NCBI GenBank assembly: GCA_001275005.1
Contig: JWZX01003111.1
Coordinates: forward strand, 1 to 39,764
DNA from: Chrysochromulina tobinii
Lineage: Eukaryota > Haptophyta > Prymnesiales > Chrysochromulinaceae
Direction of reading: 5' to 3'
DNA length: 39,764 bases
Positions 1-9,659 of the stretch are shown one piece after another. Below the pieces are notes generated by a model, which made no database searches, had not been told where the DNA came from, and saw nothing but the letters and a program-made list of their open reading frames with translations. Both the position numbers and the translations under genes were made by a program. Position 1 is the first letter of the stretch. Each line of letters opens with the position of its first letter.

Positions 1-9
1 GAAGTAACG

Positions 10-72
10 GGCCGATCTCGAGCCGATGAGCGCCACTCTTACGCCGAAGAGGAAATCGGCTCGAGATCGGCC
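10..72. repeat. 18-bp perfect inverted repeat (hairpin)
   Basis: GGCCGATCTCGAGCCGAT at 10-27 is the exact reverse complement of 55-72, with a 27-nt loop that itself contains a CTCTT/AAGAG pair. Such a hairpin could be the end of a small transposable element or a folded transcript. Its left side is close to the window edge, so the full unit may not be visible. Confidence 0.7.
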
Positions 73-80
73 GTGGCGTC

Positions 81-99
81 AAGCATAATATGAGGGGAT
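81..99. repeat. Dispersed motif related to 12453-12472
   Basis: Read on the minus strand, this stretch gives ATCCCCTCATATTA followed by TGC. The plus strand at about 12454-12470 gives the same 14 bases followed by AGC, and the similarity continues weakly into GC-rich sequence. It is an AT-rich island next to a hairpin in both places. It may be the end of a dispersed repeat family. Confidence 0.4.
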
Positions 100-370
100 T
101 GGGGGAGAGAAAGAGGGGGACATAAACGCCTGCTCAACCGAAGAGCTCGAGGCCGGTCGGCGCCGCGTCACGCTCAAACATGTAGAGGGTATGTAGAGGG
201 AGCACGATGGGATCAATCCGCGCAGCATTCCCGGTTCCTAGCGTTTTCGTCGCTCTTCGTGCGAGTCAAAGTGAACCATAAATGGTCGCGAAAAGCCTTT
301 CGTGCTCGTTCGAACCGGTTCGAAATGTCATGGAGGCTCCTCCGTCCTCGTCGTGAGCTGTCGCGCGCGC

Positions 371-688
371 AGATCTCGATAAAATAGACACGTAGTCGAG
401 CCGCTGCTCATAGAAGATGTGTTTTTATGTTGCACCCGCTTCCTAAAGGTGCGCCATCGCGATAGCGATCGTGAGGCGCTGGTCGCCGGGCATCTTTCGG
501 CTCTTTGCCATTGGCGAGCTTGTCGGCTACAAGCCTTGCGCGATCCTCGCAGCTTCTTGGTGGGTGAGTGGTGATGGCCAATGTCGTGACGAGACGCAAT
601 GAATATACATTCTTAGGAAGCGGGTGCAACATACGAACACATCTTCTATGAGCAGCGGCTCGACTACGTGTCTATTTTATCGAGATCT
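371..688. repeat. Inverted-repeat element with 76-bp arms (MITE-like)
   Basis: The arms 371-446 and 613-688 are reverse complements over 76 bp with only two mismatches, in the part reading GTTTTTATG on the left and GTTCGTATG on the right copy. The outer ends are AGATCTCG/CGAGATCT. The 166-nt centre has no convincing gene. GCGCGC lies directly outside the left arm (365-370) and two bases outside the right arm (691-696), a weak candidate for a target-site duplication. The structure fits a non-autonomous DNA transposon or a long-hairpin RNA source. The high arm identity suggests a young element. Confidence 0.75.
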
Positions 689-1167
689 GGGCGCGCAACG
701 GCCGTCTGCATGGCAGAACGCGAACGCTCAAACGACCGAAACGCCGAGACGGTGGAGTCTCGGATGCCAGTGAGGAGAAAAAGGTCAGTTCGTCGACTAA
801 ATCTGAGGCGTACAATGCCGTGCACAGAACTACAAATAGTGTGTGTGGCATCACTTTTTGTCAACTTTCAGGGCCAAAATGCAGTGATTCACACTCAATA
901 TCGCCAAAATTTTCGCGCCTGCGCCGGGCCGAGACCTCCCCCCGACCCTACCCCCCAAACCTCAGTTTACACCTCAGCTGGCAGCCCCTGACCTGAGCTG
1001 GAGCCGCCCCCGGGCGCCCCCGGTATGCAACGCGATACGCATACGCAATACGCAAGGCCTCAGTTTACACGAAGCCTGAGGCCCCTGACCTTGGACAGAG
1101 CCAGTGCTTCAACCGTCCACAGGGCCTTCCCTTCGGCGCAGACCACACCCGGCGCGGTGCAAAACGT

Positions 1168-2421
1168 CTAGACGGGGGGCAGCAGCTCGTGCGAGCCATG
1201 GCGCAGGATCGCAGCGAAGGCGCGCGGCACAAAGCGGCGCGGAAAGTCGGTGTCGACGAGCTGGTCGTCGGGCGTTGTGCCAAACCACATGGCGACATAG
1301 AAGGGGAAGTGGAGCGTGGCGAGCTTCCAGTCCCGCTCGAGGTCGTCAGCGGTGTAGCCGTTCACACCCTCAGCCAGCAATGCCTTGAGGTACTCGGCCT
1401 TCACCTTCGGCTCGAGCGCGGCGCACGTCGGAATGTCGTACCCCTCAATGATCATGAAGCATAGGTCGGCGCATCCCTTGCCTACAGCCGTGTACTGCCA
1501 GTCGATGAACGCGGGCGTGCCGTCACCCATCATGAACATGTTGCCCGGCTTCACGTCCCCGTGAACGAACGTGTTCGGCGCCGAAGAGACCGCCGTTTGC
1601 ACCCAGCCATAGTGAGCGACGATGCGCGCGCCCACCGTGTAGGCCTCCTCGGGCAGCGCGCCGTTGCGCTCGCGCCATTTGGGCTCGAACTGCGGCCAGT
1701 ACTTGGCGACCGCATCGGACCACCCCGGCTTGAACCAAGCGTCGTCATGCCGCCGGATGCCCAACTCGCCGCTCGTGAGCTTCGGATGATTCCAGAACTT
1801 GGCGTGCAGCTTTGCCACGTGGCGCGCGGTGAGGAGCACGCCGGCCTCGTCAAGTTCGGGCGCGAGCACGGCGCCGGGCACGCACAGGTCCTCGAGCAGC
1901 ACGCCCACCGTCGTCGACGCCTGCGCCTCGTCGAGAAGCGAGCCAAGGTAGCGAGGCACGCGCACGGGTACGCTCGCTGCGAGGCCCGACTCGTAAAAGT
2001 GCCACTCGCGGGCGTAGAGCTTGAGGGCGAGGGCGACGGCGTGATCGCCGCCAGTCTCGCACGCGCGCTTGACGATGGCCGTTGGAGGCCGGTCCGAGTC
2101 CGGCGCGCCTGCCTTCAGGCCCCCTCCGTACTCAATGTTCACGCGGAAGGTATCGCAGATGTAGCCTCCCTTAAGGTGCTCGCTCGCGATGGTCACGCGT
2201 GCGGCCGGGATGCCCTGCTTTTGCAGGGCTGCGAGGACGCGCGACTCCAAGGAGGCGGGCACATCCGTATTCACTTTCTCGCCGGCACGCTTGGACAGGA
2301 TGTCGCAGATGCCCGTGATGGGGTTAGCTGGGCGGGTGCGCAGCACCTCGGACACCGCCGCGGCCAACGCCTCCTGGACGCCGTGCTCAGCAAGGTACTC
2401 GCGACCCGATGGCTTCGACAT
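1168..2421 (-). CDS. DPY-30-like docking domain fused to APH/CHK-type phosphotransferase
   Basis: A 417-aa protein from a clear ATG (2419-2421). Residues about 8-48 (EYLAEHGVQEAL, then RPANPI) match the DPY-30/RII-alpha dimerisation-docking helix pair, which in other proteins binds amphipathic helices of flagellar or chromatin scaffolds. The rest is an aminoglycoside-phosphotransferase/choline-kinase-like fold. It has a probable nucleotide-binding lysine in AIVKRA, the catalytic HGDVKPGN motif at 287-294, and the metal-binding IDWQ with D307. The substrate is unknown; small alcohol or amino-sugar phosphorylation is the family norm. No signal peptide is evident. It is divergent from the CFAP96-like gene, with 210 bp between start codons. 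The fusion suggests tethering of a small-molecule kinase to a flagellar or other scaffold, which is inference. Confidence 0.85.
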   Translation of the reverse strand: MSKPSGREYLAEHGVQEALAAAVSEVLRTRPANPITGICDILSKRAGEKVNTDVPASLESRVLAALQKQGIPAARVTIASEHLKGGYICDTFRVNIEYGGGLKAGAPDSDRPPTAIVKRACETGGDHAVALALKLYAREWHFYESGLAASVPVRVPRYLGSLLDEAQASTTVGVLLEDLCVPGAVLAPELDEAGVLLTARHVAKLHAKFWNHPKLTSGELGIRRHDDAWFKPGWSDAVAKYWPQFEPKWRERNGALPEEAYTVGARIVAHYGWVQTAVSSAPNTFVHGDVKPGNMFMMGDGTPAFIDWQYTAVGKGCADLCFMIIEGYDIPTCAALEPKVKAEYLKALLAEGVNGYTADDLERDWKLATLHFPFYVAMWFGTTPDDQLVDTDFPRRFVPRAFAAILRHGSHELLPPV

Positions 2422-2631
2422 ATTGCCGCCTCTTGTTCAGCACGTATTCATATGTATTTTACGGCAAGACCTGCTATGAATATGGCGGTGGTATTCGCGA
2501 AATTGTCGTTTTCATATGCAGTCGCGTCACCAGTTCCTGCCGTTACACAAAACGAGATGTTTCGTCTCGATGTGTGGCGAAGGAGGCTGGTAACTGGTTG
2601 GGCTCGACCGCGCGCGACTGGTTGACCCGAG

Positions 2632-3078
2632 ATGTCGGGCTACACGATGTCTTTACTGCCCGATCAGTATGGATGCTATGGACTCATCAACGGGAACGAC
2701 GGGCGAAACTATAAACATCACCCGTCAGTGAGAAGGGAGTATAAGCTGCCAGAACCACCGCCGCAGGCAGATGCGGCGCCTGCTGAGGCCGGACCTGCCT
2801 TTTACGCGAGAGTGCGCAAGTCTTCTTGGAAAGGTGCTGAGGTGGGCACGTTCAGCGCCTTTCCTGAGTACAAGGAGGATCCCTGGGACGCCAAGATTGA
2901 AGCTGCCCGAAAACGTTCAGCCGAGATCCGCGCCCTCAAATCAGCCGTAGGCTCCAAGCCATTCAAGCCAACCGCTGCTGATGCGGCTTACAGGCTCTCG
3001 AAGGATGCAAAACCTGCGTTCACACCGATAATGAATAGGTCAATCATCTTCCATAACGTGCACAAGCCCAAGTGCTGA
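2632..3078 (+). CDS. Small CFAP96-like protein (tentative)
   Basis: A 148-aa single-exon protein with a good ATG. The middle and C-terminus (GTFSAFPEYKEDP at about residue 76, KPFKPT at about 107, then NRSIIFHNVHKP at the end) recall the C-terminal block of CFAP96/UPF0602 flagellar proteins, where a GTF...P...DP segment is followed by F.P and an SI..NV end. The N-terminus is short and lacks the longer conserved start of animal CFAP96, so this may be a reduced paralogue or a different microtubule-associated family. There is no catalytic motif, signal peptide or membrane segment. It shares a 210-bp upstream region with the DPY-30-like kinase, which would suit co-expression with flagellar genes. 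Confidence 0.5.
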   Translation: MSGYTMSLLPDQYGCYGLINGNDGRNYKHHPSVRREYKLPEPPPQADAAPAEAGPAFYARVRKSSWKGAEVGTFSAFPEYKEDPWDAKIEAARKRSAEIRALKSAVGSKPFKPTAADAAYRLSKDAKPAFTPIMNRSIIFHNVHKPKC

Positions 3079-3526
3079 GACGTGCAAGGGAGCCAGGGAC
3101 CGTTAAGCCAGAGTGCAGAGGCTGAAGCATTGCTGGCCAGCGTGGATCTCTGTGATGGGCATGCGGGCGATTGGAATTGGCATGGACAGCGATTTGGAGA
3201 TATGTGTACGTTGCATGCGAGCTCTCGAACGCTTATACCTCTTGATCCGGCGCGTGCTTGGACGCCGGTCTCTTTTAGGTCTCTTGTTAGTAAGTACGAT
3301 CACTGAACACTTTGGTCTTTGCGCTCCTCACACCGCTGCTCAAAGCGGTCTCACACTTTGACGTACCGGTACATACATGTACTTGCACTTAGACGCGACG
3401 AAACCGCGGGGACATCACCGTCACTCTGGAGAGGATGAGAGGCGACAAGTCGGCCACTGTGAGCCCTGACGCGACAACTATCGTAACGAAGTTTACTATC
3501 GTGTTAGCGTATGAGCCTTCCCCGAA
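3079..3526. other. Intergenic region between two plus-strand genes
   Basis: This is the 3' flank of the small CFAP96-like gene and the 5' flank of the LRR-RhoGAP gene. I see no convincing gene. An ATG at 3511 opens a short frame that overlaps the start of the downstream gene out of frame; it would act as an upstream ORF if transcription starts before it. Confidence 0.5.
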
Positions 3527-5967
3527 ATGCGACGTTGTTCACTGCAGTTGTTCACAACACGATCGCAATCGCAGAGCCAAGACTCTCGTCTTGGCGTCAT
3601 GTCGCTTCCACGTCTTCGTGGTACTCGTGAGCGCTACGCCGAGCTCGACGACTCCTCCGTCGTGCTTATCCCAGCGAAGCCGACGTCGGTGCTGCTGCCG
3701 GAGCACTTTTGCGAGCCGCTCTCCCAGCTTCGCTACCCGGTGCGCCTCGACTTCTCGCACGAGCGCTTCCGCCTGCGCTCCATGCAGGCGCTTTCGCAGC
3801 TCAAGGACACGGCGCTCGTCGATATTGATCTGAGCGACAACGAGCTGCGCTCGATCTCGGAGCTCAACCGGTTCCCGGCGCTCAAGTCGCTGGTTGCGAG
3901 CCGAAATGCACTCGAGAGCGGACCCGGTGTGGCGCTCGCCGTGCATCGGCTGACGCGGCTCGACTTGAGCGGCAACCAGCTCACGGTGGTTCCCACGCTC
4001 AAGGAGCTGCCGCTGCTGCAGATTCTTAACCTGAGCCGGAACTTGATCCGAGACGGCTGGGAGGAGATCGGGCGCTGCCAGGGGCTGCAGGCGCTCGACG
4101 TGTCGGAGAACGCATTTGACTGGAGCGCCGAGACGGGCGAGCTGAGGCGTGCTATGGCAGTGCTGCGCGGGCTCAAGCGGCTGCGCGTGCTGAACCTCAG
4201 CCATACGCCCGCCGCGAGCCAGCGCGGCTACCGAGGCTGGGTGGTGGCCAACGCGCGGAAGCTCGAGCTACTCGATGATGCGCCTGTGACAGAGGCGGAG
4301 CGTATGGGCGAGGATGACAAGAACTCGGCGCTCGACGATGATGCCTCCTCCGTCGCGAGCAGCGCCGTCGCGAGCAGCTGGCTCTCCGGCTTCTCCGGCG
4401 TCTCGAGCCGCTCAACACAGCGAGAGAAGCCGGAGGGCGGCCGGTATTCGTCAGCGGCAGCACCAGCTGCTTTGTCGACGGCGCCGTCTGCGGCTGCGCC
4501 GGGGCACACGTTGGCGCCCACATTTGGAAGGGACGTCGAGCTGATCCTGCGGCGTGAGGGCGGCCTTCTGCCGCGGCTTGTGCAGGAGTGCACGCGCCAC
4601 GTCCAGGAGCGGACTGGTGGCGAGGCGGGCCGTGTGCCTGCCGGGACTGCGCTCACCGCGGAGGGCCACCCGTCGGCCGTGCTAGCGCTGCGCCATGCCT
4701 TCGAGATCTCGCCCGAACGAGGTATCGCCGCGCTGCGTGAGAGCGTCGTACCGAGCGGTGGGAGCAGTGGGGACGACGACGAGAGCGAGTTGCGCGATGG
4801 CGACGTGCGCGCGAGCTGCTCGCTGCTGCGTGCCTTCTTGATCGAATTGCCGCAGCCGCTCATTCCGAACGAGCTCTTCCTTCCTCTTCTCGAGACGACC
4901 AAGGCATGGGCGCCTACCGTGGTCGAGCACCGGCAGCACGAGGTGAGTGCCTCCCATGGCTCCCTTGGATGGTCCCTGGATGTTTTGTTTCGATGGTCCC
5001 TTGGCCCTTGCATAGTGGTGAGAGCCACCGAGTGCCTTGGAGTGCCTCTGGCTGCAATCGAGTGCCACTGAGGGAGGCGGGTCACCGCAGGAGCGTGCGG
5101 TGCGGCTCGAGGAGATCATGATGCCCTACCTCGCCGAGAGCCACCGCATCCTGCTCGAGCACCTGCTGTGCTTCCTGGTGAACGCGGCGCGCCCGTACTG
5201 GGCGGAGACGCCCGACTACCGTCAGCATCTGGCGCGTGTGTGGGCGCCCTGCATTCTGCGCGCGCCCGCACGCATCATGTCCAAGTTCCAAGGGCGCGTG
5301 GTGGATGTGATGGGCATGTGTGTTCTGACCCTCCTTGAGGCTCGCGCCGGCCCGGGCGCCCACTACGGCGCTCGTGACGGTGACCACTACGGCGCGAGCG
5401 CTGGCGAAGGCTCGGGTGGTGTGGGCGATGGCCAGGGAGGTACGCGCTGTAGCAGTGCGCGTGAGCAACTCCTCGTGAGGCTGGGCGAAGAGGAGGGCGA
5501 AGAGCACTTCGAGTCATGCGCACCGGCGGCGGCGGGCGCGCTGGGCGTGGCGGGCGGTGTGGCGGGCGGCCCGACGGAGCGTAGCAGCCCTAAGCAGGCG
5601 TCGCCACGACGAGCGGCCGGCGCGCTGGGCAACGAGGCACGTGCGCGCGGCGGCGGCACGCGCGGCGGCGGCGGCACTCGCAGTGACGGCGGCACTCGCA
5701 GTGACGCAGGCGACGCTGCACAGCGGAGCCTACTCGAATCACTCGCTCAGTTGGAGAGCCCACCACGGCGCCCGAACGCCGACGCGTACGCCGCGCAGCT
5801 CGCCGAGGAGTTGTGGATGGATCGGGAGACCAGCGCTGACGCGCTCACCGAATTGGATCCGGACGAGGCGATCTCCCCAGGGACGAGGCCCTTTGAGATG
5901 GGACGAACCCTCTTCAGCAGGGACGAGGAGGACGATGACGAAGCAAGCTGGGTGGATGGACAACTCA

Positions 5968-6003
<36 letters not shown>

Positions 6004-7340
6004 AGCAGCAGCAGCAGCAGCAGCAACGCGTCATGATGTCGCCTCCGCGCGCCACGATTCCCCCCAGCGTGCCCGACGACGATGGAGCCTCTTCCATTCT
6101 GGACAGCGTCTACCGGATGGATAGCGTCTCTCTCCTCGATGAGCCGATCCAACGACCAACGGCAGGGCATGCAGCGTACCTACCAGAGCCGGTGGCGCCG
6201 GCGGTGGGTAGTGCGCCGATGATGCCCACGATGGCGCCGCCGTCGCGGCCGCCGCCCGCGCCTTCATTGACGCCTCCTCGAATGCCGTCAGCGTTGTCAG
6301 CGATGGCGCGCACAGTGCCTCTTGACCACTCGTCCCAGCAGGCTCGGTGTGGTCCTTTGATTGCTGCAGACTTGGCACAGCTGTACACTTCCCCGCCCCA
6401 TCACCCTCCGCCGCCGTCGCAGTACCCGCCGCCCTCCGGACATCACCACCTGCAGGAGCAGCATCATCAGCACTACCCGGGCCAGTTTGCGCCGATGGCC
6501 GGGCAAAGCTACCCGCCAACACCTGGCCACTACCCGCCACCCATGCAGGGCCACCTTCCATCACACTCCGCACTGGTTCCTGTCGGCGGCGGCATGGGCT
6601 ATGGCGGCAGGGGCGGCGGCGGCATGGGTGGCGGCGGCATGGGTGGCGGCGGCATGAGCGGCATGGGCGGCACGCTCGCACTAGACCACACGGACGCTTG
6701 CAGCTGGACTGAGTCGGAGGCGTCTCGTCGCACAGTCTCCTCCCACAAGATGGCGCTCGCCGCCTCCGCCGCCCTTGAAGCCAAGGAGAGCGAAGCGGGT
6801 AGGCTACGTGCAAAGGCGCAGCGGCTACTCCGTGAACGTTCACAGCTCGCGAGCGAGCTCGAGGGGTTGCAGGAGACGCTTGGTCGGATGGAGCGCGCAA
6901 TCAGCCGCACAAACGAGCAAACGGCCGCCCTGCAGGCAGAGAGCGCGCGCGGCAGCCATTCAGACCTTCGGCGGCACGCCATGCAGCTGAGCACACTGGC
7001 GAAGGCGATGCGGCGAGAAAAGCAAAGGCGACTGGCCGCCAGGACGGAGGTGGGCATGCTGCAGAAGCAGTTGGTCAAGAAGCGCGCGCAGCGTGACGCA
7101 CTCGCCCAGCGCAAGACAGAGCTGACAAGCGCAAAGGAAGCGGCCAGGCAACGGCAAGCCACAGCGGAGGCGACATTGGCCGAGGCGGCGAGGCTGCGTC
7201 GTCAAGCTGAGGCGTGTGAAGCTGAACTGCGCACGCCCGAGCACTCACCGCGAGAGGCGGCCGCTGCGATGGGGCGGCGCACCCGTGAGCTCGAGGAGGA
7301 GCTCGAGCGGTTGCAGCAGGCCATCGGGCGGGTGCAGTTT

Positions 7341-7419
<79 letters not shown>

Positions 7420-8120
7420 CGGGGAGAGCAGGATCGTCTCCCCCAGGCCCGCGGGGAGACGGTGGTGGCGGCGGTGGTGGTCGTGGTGCCGCTGCTGTTG
7501 CGGCGGCGGCGCGAAATTCGGCACGGCAGCAGGCGACTTATGAGCGCCATACTGAGCACCAGCGGCTCCTGGAGGCTCTGGCCGCCGAATCCCGTGCCCG
7601 TGACCAGCAAGCCGCCGCCATCGCCGCCGCCATCGAGCATTGGCGAAAGGCGGCAGGTCGGCTCCAGGCGGAGTTGCGCCCGTTGCGTGCGCTCCGAGCC
7701 TACGGGCCGACGGGAGCAGCCGAGCTGCGAAGCGAGCCGGCTGGCGTCGCGGAGGACTTTGCTGATGGCGAGGCGCTGTTGGAGGCTGCCAGATGGCACG
7801 CGGAGGCGCGCGCGTTCGCGGCGGAGACGCGCCGTGTCGAGCGCGCGCAGTTGGTGCTCCAGCGCGAGTGCGACGCCGAGCGCGAGGGCTGGCGCGACTT
7901 TCGTGAGCAGGTCTCCGGCCGCTTCCCTGGCGCCTTGTTGGGCAGAAGCAGCTCCGAGGCCGAGGAGCTCGAGCGCGTGCAGGCGTCGCTCGCGCAGAGC
8001 CGCACGGAGGCGGGGGACCTGATGAAGAGTGAGAAGACGATCCGGCTGCAGCTCGAGCAAGCCGGCAGGCGGCTGCAAGCGATGAACGAGATGGCGGCCG
8101 AGCTTGAGGCGGTCGTTTAG
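3527..8120 (+). CDS. LRR-RhoGAP-coiled-coil protein, two exons
   Basis: Exons 3527-4942 and 5091-8120 join through a 148-bp phase-0 GTGAGT...CCGCAG intron, giving about 1481 aa; an in-frame ATG at 3599 is an alternative start. Residues about 100-230 are leucine-rich repeats (LVDIDLSDNELRSI, LTRLDLSGNQLTVV). Residues about 338-540 form a RhoGAP-like domain crossing the splice junction (SLLRAFLIELPQPLIP, then HLARVWAPCIL). The intron rests on this continuity. The usual arginine-finger region reads EAGRVPAG, and the helix normally reading FLRELP has isoleucine for the second arginine, so GAP activity is uncertain. A long low-complexity part follows, with polyproline, polyglutamine and GGM repeats. 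The last third is coiled coil (about 1015-1420) interrupted by 26 glutamines. Likely a cytoskeletal or small-GTPase scaffold. Confidence 0.8.
5967..6026 (+). repeat. CCG tract then CAG tract (polyPro-polyGln)
   Basis: An uninterrupted run of CCG-type codons is followed directly by about eight glutamine codons inside the LRR-RhoGAP gene. It is one of at least three unstable triplet tracts in this gene and is likely length-polymorphic. Confidence 0.85.
7341..7418 (+). repeat. (CAG)26 microsatellite in coding sequence
   Basis: Twenty-six pure CAG codons with no interruptions lie inside the coiled-coil part of the LRR-RhoGAP protein, encoding 26 glutamines at about residues 1223-1248. The flanks (RVQF before, AGRAG after) keep the frame. 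Lack of CAA interruptions predicts instability. Confidence 0.95.
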
Positions 8121-8489
8121 ACGAAAGGGCGCCACACGTTGACGTTCCGGGCGGTGTAGGGCGGTGCTCGGTGCTCGGCCGCTAGGGTCGTTCACAGGAG
8201 AGACGAGAGAGCGCCAGGTCTCGGGCGCCGCACGGTTTGAAGATTCCCCGAGGTGTCTTGCAGTCTCTCAGGGTCAGGCCAGACAAGTGTCGGAACCGTG
8301 AGCGTTGCTTCCCGACAAGATTTGTGATATTCGCCTCGATCTGCTGCGTTTTGTGTCAAATAACGCAAAATGTTTTACTCCAGCACGGAGGTACGAGTCG
8401 CAATCCGCCGCGACGTGCCGCGACCCGACCGCCACAGACCCTTACCCCTTAGTTCGGCGCGCTGGCACGCGACAGTCTTGGTCGCTAGC
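8121..8489. other. Convergent 3' flanks
   Basis: This separates the stop codons of the plus-strand LRR-RhoGAP gene and the minus-strand ceramide synthase. I see no gene. It should contain both polyadenylation regions, but no obvious canonical signal stands out. Confidence 0.5.
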
Positions 8490-9659
8490 TCAGTCCGCCT
8501 TCTTCGCGGCGACGGGCTTGGGGTCGGCCTCAGCCTCCTCGTCCGACTCACCCTCGTACACGTCGCGCGCGCTGTCGTGCCACTCCGTTGACTCTGTCAG
8601 CTTGACCAGGATGATGTTGATGAGCATGCAGAACCACACGTAGTGCAGAAGCTGCAGCGTGCTGAGCAGCGCGGTGGCCTCCCAGTAGACGGGCAGGCAC
8701 TCGTGCGAGCCCCAGCCCATCTCGTCGAACGACCTGCGGACGTCGAAGGAGCCGTCGCCCAGCAGAGCACCTTTGACGTGGCCGCGACCGAAGCCATCGC
8801 TCTTGCGCGCCTTGTCATAGCCGGCCATGCACACGGTGTACCTAGGCTCGCAGGTCGTGGGGACGACCTGATGGGCGATGGCTTGCGGCGCCAAGGCCAC
8901 CTCGCGCGGCGCGCAGATGACCCCGCGGAAGAGGAGCAGCCCGAAGAGGTAGAAGCGGCAGTGAACCCAGGTGTACACTGTGAGGACGTAATCGAGCTCT
9001 ACGAGGAAGAGGCCCTTGGGTCCCTCGAGCTGGCAGTAGTTGAAGATCTTGAGCAGGTCGAGCGGCACGTCGGAGGCGTCGTGCACGAAGAGCACGATCG
9101 TGCCGATCTTGGTGTAGTTGTAGTGGTACGAGACGCCGACGAGCGCGATGGTCACTACGTGGTGCAGGTACATAACGAAGTAGTCCTTGTGGCGCTCCTC
9201 GAGGAATCGATGGCCGAAGCACGTGTCGATCCAGATGGCCATCTGGAGCACATAGAGTAGTTGGATGGACTGGGGAGTCTGTGCGCACAGGCCGTTCTGC
9301 GCGTGCGGGTGCGGCACCCACAGGTGCGCGTAGTTTGAGTACCAGGAGACAGTCTCGCCTCCCTCATAGAAGAGAATGTACGCCTCGAGCGACGTCATCG
9401 ACACGTGGATCGCTAGCTGCCACATCTGGTCACGAAACTTGTGCAAGCTTTTCAGCTTCTTAAGCGGATCGCCCGGGAAAAGGTATCGAGAGACCACGGA
9501 GCCTACGGCGACCGAGACGTGCTTCACGAGGAGGATGGTGGCGAAGACGGCGACGATCGCGCCCGCGAGCGCGAGCGACGCGGTGCGCGGCGGCACTGAA
9601 CCCAGCCCGTAAGAGCTCCCCTTTCCGAGCACAAAGAAGACTGCGACCACCTGCACCAT
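8490..9659 (-). CDS. Ceramide synthase (LAG1/TLC family)
   Basis: Acyl-CoA-dependent N-acylation of a sphingoid base to (dihydro)ceramide, in the endoplasmic reticulum. From the ATG at 9659 the protein has 389 aa and several hydrophobic segments. The TLC/Lag core is clear: RHKDYFVMYLHHVVT, with the paired histidines at 166-167, then SYHYN, VLFVHDASDVPLDLLK and FNYC. The C-terminus ends KKAD, a KKXX dilysine ER-retrieval signal. A hydrophilic stretch of about 80 residues lies between two late membrane segments, longer than in animal or plant enzymes. The 5' end is uncertain: an in-frame TGA (9705-9707) blocks simple extension, but a frame starting at ATG 9863 contains a hydrophobic DFAFTAIFFV segment that could be a spliced first exon. 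It is divergent from the Myb gene. Confidence 0.9.
   Translation of the reverse strand: MVQVVAVFFVLGKGSSYGLGSVPPRTASLALAGAIVAVFATILLVKHVSVAVGSVVSRYLFPGDPLKKLKSLHKFRDQMWQLAIHVSMTSLEAYILFYEGGETVSWYSNYAHLWVPHPHAQNGLCAQTPQSIQLLYVLQMAIWIDTCFGHRFLEERHKDYFVMYLHHVVTIALVGVSYHYNYTKIGTIVLFVHDASDVPLDLLKIFNYCQLEGPKGLFLVELDYVLTVYTWVHCRFYLFGLLLFRGVICAPREVALAPQAIAHQVVPTTCEPRYTVCMAGYDKARKSDGFGRGHVKGALLGDGSFDVRRSFDEMGWGSHECLPVYWEATALLSTLQLLHYVWFCMLINIILVKLTESTEWHDSARDVYEGESDEEAEADPKPVAAKKAD

Larger units (their letters stand above)
1..1167. other. Gene-free left margin with inverted repeats
   Basis: No open frame here looks like a protein. The stretch holds an 18-bp-arm hairpin (10-72), an AT-rich motif also seen near 12.45 kb (81-99), and a 318-bp inverted-repeat element (371-688). 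Near the right end, CCTCAGTTTACAC occurs twice, at 960-972 and 1058-1070, each followed by a CCCCTGACC copy, so a unit of about 98 bp may be partly duplicated. The region is likely repeat-rich intergenic DNA downstream of the minus-strand kinase gene. Confidence 0.6.

Noticed and set aside
668-991. Short plus-strand frame after the inverted-repeat element
   Set aside because: It starts at the arm of the repeat, has no ATG of good context at its beginning and no recognisable composition.
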